A stretch of DNA of 64,000 bases from Luteimonas cucumeris (GTDB lineage: Bacteria > Pseudomonadota > Gammaproteobacteria > Xanthomonadales > Xanthomonadaceae), in the NCBI RefSeq assembly GCF_007830035.1, contig NZ_VLKN01000004.1, forward strand, positions 1 to 64,000, written 5' to 3'. A model generated the notes under the pieces. The model had not been told where the DNA came from, searched no databases, and was given only the letters and a program-made list of their open reading frames with translations. This document shows, one piece after another, positions 57,388 through 64,000 of the stretch (its first letter is position 1; each line of letters starts with the position of its first letter). The translations under genes were made by a program, and so were the position numbers.

Positions 57388-57942
57388 ATGGGCAATCGTC
57401 TCAGCAAGATCTATACGCGCACCGGCGACGACGGCAGCACCGGTCTCGGCGACGGCACGCGGGTGGCGAAGGATTCGGCCCGCGTCACTGCCTACGGCAC
57501 GGTGGACGAAGCCAACTCGGCGATTGGGTTGCTACTGGCTGGCGAACTGGATGACGGCATCCGCGACCTGCTGACGACCGTGCAGCACCAGTTGTTCGAT
57601 CTCGGCGGCGAACTGTGCATCCCCGGTCACGCCGCGATCGTCGATGCCGACATCGATGCGCTCGAGCAGCAGCTCGACAGCTACAACGAAGACCTGCCGC
57701 CGCTGAAGGATTTCATCCTGCCCGGCGGCGGCGAAGCGGCGGCGCGCTGCCATCTGGCGCGCACCATCGTGCGCCGCGCCGAGCGCGAGACGGTGACGCT
57801 GTCGCACCACGACGCCGTGCGGCCGGAAGCGGTGCGCTACCTCAATCGCCTGTCCGACCTGCTGTTCGTGCTGGCGCGGGTGCTGGCGCGCGCCAGCGGC
57901 CATGGCGAAGTGCTGTGGAAGCACGAACGCCGCAAGCGCTGA
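57388..57942 (+). CDS. Cob(I)alamin adenosyltransferase, PduO type
   Basis: 184 residues. PduO/EutT-like four-helix bundle: N-terminal ATP loop YTRTGDDGSTGLGDGTR, GTVDEANSAIGL, and the C-terminal FILPGGGEAAARCHLARTIVRRAER with YLNRLSDLLFVLAR. Transfers adenosyl from ATP to cobalt, making coenzyme B12. Confidence 0.95.
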   Translation: MGNRLSKIYTRTGDDGSTGLGDGTRVAKDSARVTAYGTVDEANSAIGLLLAGELDDGIRDLLTTVQHQLFDLGGELCIPGHAAIVDADIDALEQQLDSYNEDLPPLKDFILPGGGEAAARCHLARTIVRRAERETVTLSHHDAVRPEAVRYLNRLSDLLFVLARVLARASGHGEVLWKHERRKR

Positions 57943-57944
57943 GC

Positions 57945-58877
57945 ATGACGGCGTCGCCCGTCATCTTCACCCACTCGGCCTGTCTCGCACACGACACCGG
58001 CCCCGGCCACCCCGAATCTTCCGCGCGGCTGGGCACGGTCATCGATGCACTGAACGCCGCCTTCGACACTGCAGACTGGCGCGAAGCGCCGCGCGCCAGC
58101 CGCGGCCAGCTGCTGCGTGCACACGACGCGTCGCTGCTGGAGACCGTGCTGGAAACGCATCCGACGGAGCGCATCCTGCTGGATCCCGACACGGTGCTGT
58201 CGCCGGCTTCCGCCGAGGCCGCATTGCGTGCCGCCGGCGCCGGCGTGGCCGCGGTCGACGCCGTGCTCGGCGGAGAAGCACGCAGCGCGTTCTGCGCGGT
58301 GCGACCACCCGGCCATCACGCCACCGCCGACACCGCGATGGGCTTCTGCCTGTTCAACTCCGTCGCAGTGGCGGCGCGGCACGCACTCGACAAGCACGGC
58401 CTGATGCGCGTGGCGATCGCCGACTTCGACGTGCACCATGGTAACGGCACGCAGGCGATCTTCGACACCGACCCGCGCGTGCTGTACCTGAGTTCGCACC
58501 AGTGGCCGCTGTATCCCGACACCGGCCACGCCAACGAACGCGGCGTCGGCAACATCGTCAACGTGCCATTGCCGGCGGGCGCGGACAGTGCCGCGTTCCG
58601 GGCAGCGTGGCGCGACACGCTGCTGCCGGCGCTGGACGCCTTCCGTCCGCAACTGGTGTTGATCTCGGCCGGATTCGACGCGCACTGGCGCGATCCGCTG
58701 GCGCAACTGCGGCTGGATGTCGAAGACTACGTTTGGATCACCACCCAACTTGCCGTCCTTGCCGGACGCCATGCGCAGGGCCGGATCGTATCGATGCTGG
58801 AAGGCGGTTACGACCTGCAGGCCCTGCGCGAATGCAGCGTCGCGCACATGCGCGCGTTGCTGCCTCCCGCCTTGTAG
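57945..58877 (+). CDS. Histone-deacetylase-family amidohydrolase
   Basis: 310 residues from the ATG at 57945. Zinc deacetylase core complete: RPPGHHA, GFCLFNSVAVAA, DFDVHHGNGTQ, ISAGFDAH and LEGGYD. Bacterial members act on acetylpolyamines or acetyl-lysine. TAG stop lies inside a GTAG-headed palindrome. Confidence 0.94.
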   Translation: MTASPVIFTHSACLAHDTGPGHPESSARLGTVIDALNAAFDTADWREAPRASRGQLLRAHDASLLETVLETHPTERILLDPDTVLSPASAEAALRAAGAGVAAVDAVLGGEARSAFCAVRPPGHHATADTAMGFCLFNSVAVAARHALDKHGLMRVAIADFDVHHGNGTQAIFDTDPRVLYLSSHQWPLYPDTGHANERGVGNIVNVPLPAGADSAAFRAAWRDTLLPALDAFRPQLVLISAGFDAHWRDPLAQLRLDVEDYVWITTQLAVLAGRHAQGRIVSMLEGGYDLQALRECSVAHMRALLPPAL

Positions 58878-58897
58878 GGCGGAGCTCGCTCTGCTGC
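58874..58897 (+). repeat. GTAG-headed palindrome (REP-like) covering a stop codon
   Basis: GTAG, GGCGGAGC, TC, GCTCTGCT (one mismatch), GC. The deacetylase TAG (58875-58877) is part of GTAG. It is closely related to the outer arms of the 40592-40760 element. Confidence 0.6.
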
Positions 58898-59048
58898 TTC
58901 CGATCATCGCCGGCCGCATGAAAACCGGCAAAGCCGTAATCGCTGCCGGCCACCACGCTGCCTCGACCTGAACAAGAGTCGGCCCCTCGCGTTGCCCGCC
59001 CGCAAGGGATACGGCAAGCTAACCGCCGATTCCGTTCCGGACCGCCGC

Positions 59049-61418
59049 GTGCGCCCTGCTTTCCGCCTGCTGCCGCTGCCCTTCTGCATCGCGATCTCGC
59101 TGTCGGCGCAGGCGGAGGATCCACCGCCGGACTGGGGACTGTGTCCGGTGGAGGACGCCATTCCCGCGTTCGAAGGTGCCCCCGCCAAGCTGCCGCCGGG
59201 CGCGATCGCCGCACCGCGCAGCGAACAGCCGACCGACATCGAAGGCGACAGCCTCGGCGGCGTCAAGGACCAGTCGATCGAATACCAGGGCAACGTCGCG
59301 CTGACCCGTGGCGACCAGTTCATCGGCACCGACAAACTGACCTACAACGAACAGACCGAGACCTACGTGGCCGAGGGCAACGTCCGTTACCAGGACAGCG
59401 GCATGCGCGTGGTCGCCGACCGTGCCGAGGGCAACCAGGGCAAGGACCAGCACAAGATCGACAACATCCGTTACCAGCTGATCGACCGGCGCGGCCATGG
59501 CGGCGCGGAAAGCATCGAGATGGATGGCACGGAAGGCTCGATGCGTCGCTCCAGCTACACCACCTGCCCGCCGGATGCCAAACATTGGGAACTGCGCGCG
59601 CGGCAGATCGATGTCGACACCGAAAAAGGCATGGGCGTGGCGCGCAACGCGACCCTGCGCATCGGTCGGGTACCCGTGCTGTACGTGCCGTGGTTCATGT
59701 TCCCGATCGACGACACCCGTCGCACCGGCCTGCTGTATCCATCGCTGTCCAATTCCAATCGCAACGGCTTCGACTACCGCCAGCCGATCTACCTGAATCT
59801 CGCGCCGAACTACGACCTCACCCTCAACCCGCGTTACATGACCAACCGCGGCGCATCGCTGGGCGCGGAGTTCCGCTATCTCAATCCGCGCGGTGCCGGC
59901 ACGATCACCGGCATGTACATGCCCGACGATGAACTGCGCGATCGCGACCGCGGTCATTTCACCTTCAACGCCTTCCAGAACCTCAGCCGCCACTGGCGCG
60001 CGCGTAGCAACCTGATCTGGATCAGCGATCCGCGTTATTTCGAGGACTTCAGCAACAGCATCAACGGCACGTCGATCACGACTGCCGTGAGTACCTTGGG
60101 CCTATATGGACGCGGGCCTTACTGGGATGCGTCATTGATGGCGGACCATCATCAACTTGCCGACCCTACATTGACGGATGCCAACCTGCCATTCAGCAGG
60201 CAACCACGCGCGAATTTCCGCTGGGAGCAACCTTTTGGCAGTTGGATCATGGCAGGGGTCGATGCTGAGGCCGTGCGTTTCCACAAAGGTGACGCCATGG
60301 TCGGCTCGACCCGTCGGGAGTTTCCCGGAGGATCCCGCTTGGACCTGAAGCCCTACGTCAGCTTCCCCCTGGAAGGCGCCAGCTGGTTCTTGCGACCCAC
60401 GCTCGCTTGGCGTCATACCGAATACAGGCTCGATGAGGGACTTGGCGCCAGACTGGGCGGCAACAATCCAAGCCGCAGCCTGCCAATCGCGAGCCTGGAC
60501 TCAGGGCTGTTCTTCGACCGTAGTTTCCGCTGGCGTGACCGCGAATACCTACAGACGCTGGAACCACGAATCTTCTATCTCAACGTCCCCTACCGGGACC
60601 AATCCAACCTGCCGGTATTCGATACCAGGCTGTTGAGTTTCAGTTGGGGCCAGTTGTTCCGCGACAACCGCTATTCCGGCGCGGACCGCCAGACCGATGC
60701 CAACCAACTGACGGTCGCCGTAAGCAGCCGCATGATCCGTGGAGCTGACGGGTTCGAGAAACTCTCCATGAGCCTGGGACAGATCCGCTATTTCGAGGAT
60801 TCGCAGGTCACGCTGCCGAACGAGCGGACCACACAACATGGCAAATCGTCATGGGTCGCGGACGCCAACTGGTCGCCGAGCGACCGCTGGACGATCGGCG
60901 CTTCCTACCAGTGGGATTCCCGGTTGCGCCGCGAGGACCTTGCCAGTGTTCGCGCGCGCTACCTGCTCAAGGACGATGGCATCGTCAACCTCGCTTACCG
61001 TTACCGCCGCAACCTGAATTTCCAGCCGGGTCGACCGCTGAGCGACAGCAACCAGCCCGACCTGCTCGAACAGGTCGACTTCTCGTTCCTGTACCCGATC
61101 AATCCCACCTGGAGCGTGGTCGGACGCTACTACTACTCGATCTTCGACAAGAAGCCGCTCGAGACCGTCGCCGGCGTGCAATGGGAAAGCTGCTGCATCG
61201 CCGCTCGGCTGATGGGGCGGCGCTGGGTCAAGAACGTCGAGGGCGAGCTCGACACCGGCATCCTGTTCGAAATCGAATTGAAGGGGCTCGGCTCGGCCGG
61301 CCAGGATACGAGGCGCACGTTGCGCCGTGCTATTCTCGGCTATTACCGGGACGACCTTTACCTTGTGCCGCCCGAGACCGCAACGGGCCAGAAAGCCGAT
61401 CCGGATCCCACGCCATGA
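59049..61418 (+). CDS. lptD: LPS-assembly protein LptD
   Basis: 789 residues from the GTG at 59049, which opens a proper signal peptide (FRLLPLPFCIAISLSAQAED); a TTG at 58992 would add 19 residues. N-terminal LptA/OstA jellyroll (IEYQGNVALTRGDQFIGTDKLTYNEQTETYVAEGNVRY) and a 26-strand-type barrel. The Cys pair in WGLCPVED and WESCCIAARL fits the disulfide-linked domains. Inserts LPS in the outer membrane. Bases about 60085-60850 use rare codons (CTA, GGA, AGA, TTG), unlike both flanks. Confidence 0.95.
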   Translation: MRPAFRLLPLPFCIAISLSAQAEDPPPDWGLCPVEDAIPAFEGAPAKLPPGAIAAPRSEQPTDIEGDSLGGVKDQSIEYQGNVALTRGDQFIGTDKLTYNEQTETYVAEGNVRYQDSGMRVVADRAEGNQGKDQHKIDNIRYQLIDRRGHGGAESIEMDGTEGSMRRSSYTTCPPDAKHWELRARQIDVDTEKGMGVARNATLRIGRVPVLYVPWFMFPIDDTRRTGLLYPSLSNSNRNGFDYRQPIYLNLAPNYDLTLNPRYMTNRGASLGAEFRYLNPRGAGTITGMYMPDDELRDRDRGHFTFNAFQNLSRHWRARSNLIWISDPRYFEDFSNSINGTSITTAVSTLGLYGRGPYWDASLMADHHQLADPTLTDANLPFSRQPRANFRWEQPFGSWIMAGVDAEAVRFHKGDAMVGSTRREFPGGSRLDLKPYVSFPLEGASWFLRPTLAWRHTEYRLDEGLGARLGGNNPSRSLPIASLDSGLFFDRSFRWRDREYLQTLEPRIFYLNVPYRDQSNLPVFDTRLLSFSWGQLFRDNRYSGADRQTDANQLTVAVSSRMIRGADGFEKLSMSLGQIRYFEDSQVTLPNERTTQHGKSSWVADANWSPSDRWTIGASYQWDSRLRREDLASVRARYLLKDDGIVNLAYRYRRNLNFQPGRPLSDSNQPDLLEQVDFSFLYPINPTWSVVGRYYYSIFDKKPLETVAGVQWESCCIAARLMGRRWVKNVEGELDTGILFEIELKGLGSAGQDTRRTLRRAILGYYRDDLYLVPPETATGQKADPDPTP

Positions 61419-62797
61419 AGAAAATCCTGTTGTCCGCGTTCGCCGCCGTGGCGTTCGCCGGTACCCCCGCCTACGCCCAGAACACGCAGCCGATCGACAA
61501 GATCGCGGCCGTCGTCGACGAGGACGTGATCCTGCAGAGCGAGCTCGATCGCGCCATGCGCAACGTGCTGGCGCAGTACGCCAACCGCCAGGACCAGCTG
61601 CCGCCGCGCGACGTGCTTGAGAAGCAGGTGCTCGAACGCCTGATCCTGGTGCGCCTGCAGGTGGCGCGCGCCGAGCGCAGTGGCATCCGGGTGACCGACG
61701 AGGAAGTCGACCAGGCGGTCAGCGGCGTCGCCAGCCAGAACGGCATCAGCGTCGACCAGTTGCGCCAGCAGCTGGCATCGGAAGGCATCAGCTTTCCCGA
61801 TTTCCGCGCCACGCTGCGCGACGAGATGGTCACCCAGCGCCTGCGCCAGAGTTTCGCGCAGGGCCGCATCAATGTCAGCGAGGCGGAAGTCAACGCCGCT
61901 CTGGCCACGCAGGCCAACGCCGGCGCGCAGTACCACCTCGCCCACATCCTGGTGGCGGTACCCGATGGCGCGACTGCCGAGCAGATCGCGACCGGGCAGA
62001 AGAAGATCGACGGCATCAAGGATCTGCTCGACAGGGGCGAGATGGATTTCGCGGCCGCTGCCGTGCGCTACTCCGACAGCCCGAACGCGCTGGAAGGCGG
62101 CGATCTGGGCTGGCGCAGCCAGGACGAGATTCCGACCGCCTTCGCCGAGCAGATCCGCACCATGCAAGCCGGTGGGCTGGTCGGACCTCTCCGTGGGCCC
62201 AGTGGTTTCCAGCTGATCAAGCTGGTCGAAGTGCGTGACGCGGCGCAGGGCGCGCCGGGCACGGTGACCCAGTACCAGGCGCGCCACATCCTCGTCGCCA
62301 ACCAGGATCCGGCGAACGACGCGCAGGCCAAGGCCAGGATCGACACGCTGCGCGCGCGCATCGCCGGCGGCGCGGATTTCGCCACGGTCGCCCAGGAAAA
62401 TTCGGACGACGCGAACACCAAGGAGAAAGGCGGCGACCTCGGCTGGTTCGCGCAGGACGCGTTCGGCGCGGAGTTCGGCGAACAGGTCGCGAGCCTTGGC
62501 GACGGCCAGGTCTCGGCACCGTTCAAGACCTCGGCCGGCTGGCACATCGTGCAGCGCGTGGCGACCCGCCAGACCACTGCCAACACCGACGACACCCGTC
62601 GCGCCCAAGTGCGCGAAACCATCGGTCGTCGCAAGCTGGAAGACGAATACAACCGCTACCTGCGCGAGATGCGCGGCGAAGCCTACGTGGACATCCGTAC
62701 CGGCGCCGCGCCGGCGCAACCGGCGCAACCGGCGCCCGCACCGGCTCCGGCCGCCGAAAGGCCGAAGTCGCTGCCGGGCAGCGCAAGCGAGCGCTGA
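61415..62797 (+). CDS. surA: Periplasmic chaperone / peptidylprolyl isomerase SurA
   Basis: 460 residues. Signal peptide to AYAQ, SurA N-domain (IDKIAAVVDEDVILQSELDRAM), two parvulin domains (YHLAHILVAVPDGATAEQ ... GGDLGWRSQDEIP; YQARHILVANQDPANDAQ ... GGDLGWFAQDAFG). Ends with an Ala/Pro tail. Overlaps lptD (ATGA). Folds outer-membrane proteins including LptD. Confidence 0.96.
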   Translation: MKKILLSAFAAVAFAGTPAYAQNTQPIDKIAAVVDEDVILQSELDRAMRNVLAQYANRQDQLPPRDVLEKQVLERLILVRLQVARAERSGIRVTDEEVDQAVSGVASQNGISVDQLRQQLASEGISFPDFRATLRDEMVTQRLRQSFAQGRINVSEAEVNAALATQANAGAQYHLAHILVAVPDGATAEQIATGQKKIDGIKDLLDRGEMDFAAAAVRYSDSPNALEGGDLGWRSQDEIPTAFAEQIRTMQAGGLVGPLRGPSGFQLIKLVEVRDAAQGAPGTVTQYQARHILVANQDPANDAQAKARIDTLRARIAGGADFATVAQENSDDANTKEKGGDLGWFAQDAFGAEFGEQVASLGDGQVSAPFKTSAGWHIVQRVATRQTTANTDDTRRAQVRETIGRRKLEDEYNRYLREMRGEAYVDIRTGAAPAQPAQPAPAPAPAAERPKSLPGSASER

Positions 62798-62798
62798 C

Positions 62799-63776
62799 AT
62801 GCGTCCTCGGCTTGCCCTGGTTGCGGGCGAGCCGGCGGGGGTCGGCCCCGAATTGTGCGTGCGGCTGGCGCAACGGCCGCGCACGGATTGCCGGCTGACC
62901 GTCTTCGCCGATCCCGACACATTGCAGGCGGCGGCCGACGCCCTGTCGCTGCCGCTACGCCTGCTCGACGCCGACGCGGATGCCGAGGCGCCGGGCGATA
63001 TCGCGCTGCACGCCTGCCCGAACCGGGTCGCAAGCCGTTTCGGCGAAACCGATCCGCGCAATGCGCGCGCGGTCATCGATGCACTGCATGCCGCGGCCGA
63101 TGGCTGCCTCCACGGCCGGTTCACTGGCCTGGTCACCGGTCCCGTGCACAAGGCCGCGATCAATGCCGGGAACATCGCCTACACCGGCACCACCGAACTG
63201 CTCGCCGCGCAGGCCGGATGCGAAGTGGTGATGATGCTCGCCAACGATGTGGTCCGCGTCGCCTTGGCCACCACTCATCTGCCGCTGCGTGCCGTCGCCG
63301 ATGCGATAACCGGCGCAAGCCTGGTCACCCAACTGCGCATCGTGCACGCTGCGCTGCGCGATGATTTCGGCATCGCATCGCCCACCATCGCCGTGCTCGG
63401 CCTCAATCCGCATGCCGGCGAGGCCGGGCACATGGGTCGTGAGGAAATCGACGTCATCGAGCCAGCACTGGCGCGGCTTCGCGCGGAAGGCATGCAACTG
63501 GTGGGCCCGCTTCCGGCCGACACGGCCTTCCTGCCTGCGAAGCTGTCACATTTCGATGCGGTGCTGGCGATGTACCACGACCAGGGTTTGCCGGTGCTGA
63601 AATACAGCGGCTTCGAGCGCGCGGTCAACCTCACCCTGGGCCTGCCGTATCCACGCGTGGCCGTGGACCACGGCACCGCGCTCGACCTGGCGGGCAGCGG
63701 CCGCGCCGATCCTTCGAGCCTGTTTGCCGCAGTCGAGACCTGCGCGCGCTTCGCACGCAACCGGGCCGCGCGATGA
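62799..63776 (+). CDS. pdxA: 4-hydroxythreonine-4-phosphate dehydrogenase PdxA
   Basis: 325 residues. Metal ligands His in TTHLPL, LNPHAGEAG and MYHDQGL, and the LVTGPVHKAAINAG substrate segment. Step in pyridoxal phosphate synthesis. Lies just after surA and overlaps rsmA (ATGA), the order known in E. coli. Confidence 0.96.
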   Translation: MRPRLALVAGEPAGVGPELCVRLAQRPRTDCRLTVFADPDTLQAAADALSLPLRLLDADADAEAPGDIALHACPNRVASRFGETDPRNARAVIDALHAAADGCLHGRFTGLVTGPVHKAAINAGNIAYTGTTELLAAQAGCEVVMMLANDVVRVALATTHLPLRAVADAITGASLVTQLRIVHAALRDDFGIASPTIAVLGLNPHAGEAGHMGREEIDVIEPALARLRAEGMQLVGPLPADTAFLPAKLSHFDAVLAMYHDQGLPVLKYSGFERAVNLTLGLPYPRVAVDHGTALDLAGSGRADPSSLFAAVETCARFARNRAAR

Positions 63777-64000
63777 GCCTGTTCAACGAGCCGCCGAAGA
63801 AATCGCTGGGGCAGCATTTCCTGCACGAACGCGGCGTGATCGACAAGATCATCCTCGCCATTGATCCACGCCCCGGCGACCGCATCGTCGAGATCGGGCC
63901 TGGCCAGGGCGCATTGACCCTGCCGTTACTGGCGCGACACGGGGCACTGACCGCGATCGAATTCGATCGCGACCTGCTGTTGCCATTGGCTGCCGCGGCC
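63773..64000 (+). CDS. rsmA: 16S rRNA (adenine1518/1519-N6)-dimethyltransferase RsmA, 5' part
   Basis: Only the first 76 codons are in the window. KKSLGQHFLHERGVIDKI and the SAM-binding IVEIGPGQGALTLPLL are diagnostic of KsgA/RsmA. The start overlaps the pdxA stop. Also called KsgA. Confidence 0.95.
   Translation, partial: MSLFNEPPKKSLGQHFLHERGVIDKIILAIDPRPGDRIVEIGPGQGALTLPLLARHGALTAIEFDRDLLLPLAAAA

Overview
The window is high-GC chromosomal DNA of a gammaproteobacterium, most likely family Lysobacteraceae/Xanthomonadaceae (Lysobacter, Luteimonas or Stenotrophomonas-like). The basis is the gene set: a secreted M4 protease with PKD, PPC and P domains, an Oar-like TonB-dependent receptor, a three-subunit Pnt transhydrogenase, ahpC/oxyR, an lptD-surA-pdxA-rsmA run, and many short GTAG-headed palindromes of the type known as REP/SMAG in Stenotrophomonas. 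Nothing was searched; family names come from reading the translated proteins.

Layout. 1-11.8 kb: secreted M4 protease, SufT, a MocR-type regulator divergent from a small membrane protein, a palindrome-rich stretch without a convincing gene, an Oar-like outer-membrane receptor, a paralogue of the small membrane protein, and a small secreted protein. 11.8-13.6 kb: pntB and pntAB. 13.7-15.1 kb: a tight trio of ECF-like sigma factor, probable anti-sigma protein and DUF3106 protein. 15.1-28.7 kb: an accessory catabolic island with two beta-lactamase-fold serine hydrolases, a YkvI-like transporter, a DUF1611 protein (DgcN-like), a TonB-dependent receptor, an N-acyl-D-amino-acid deacylase-like protein, a POT-like peptide transporter, an enolase-superfamily epimerase (DgcA-like) and an XRE-cupin regulator. 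28.8-29.9 kb: pntAA, the missing first gene of the pnt operon. 30-64 kb: mainly housekeeping genes: DUF1631, nitroreductase, exonuclease, NUDIX, PhnA, proline iminopeptidase, PrmC, M1 aminopeptidase, peroxide defence (ahpD-like, ahpC, oxyR), DJ-1, Rnk, MsrA, EamA, GST, a diguanylate cyclase, GlnRS, a deaminase, RlmM, an SMP-30 protein, two Ubi-type hydroxylases, a PduO-type adenosyltransferase, a histone-deacetylase-like amidohydrolase, and lptD-surA-pdxA-rsmA (the last cut by the window edge).

Main points. (1) The pnt operon appears broken: pntAA lies 15.3 kb from pntAB-pntB, same strand and correct order, with the sigma trio and the catabolic island between. (2) The island reads as one system for importing and processing peptides or N-acyl compounds containing D-amino acids, probably D-glutamate. 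Its two operons are headed by nearly identical promoter/operator sequences (about 21,559-21,594 and 27,850-27,878), and the second lies next to the XRE-cupin regulator, which makes that protein the natural candidate controller. (3) About ten GTAG-headed palindromes are scattered through the window; three of them supply the TAG stop codon of the preceding gene.
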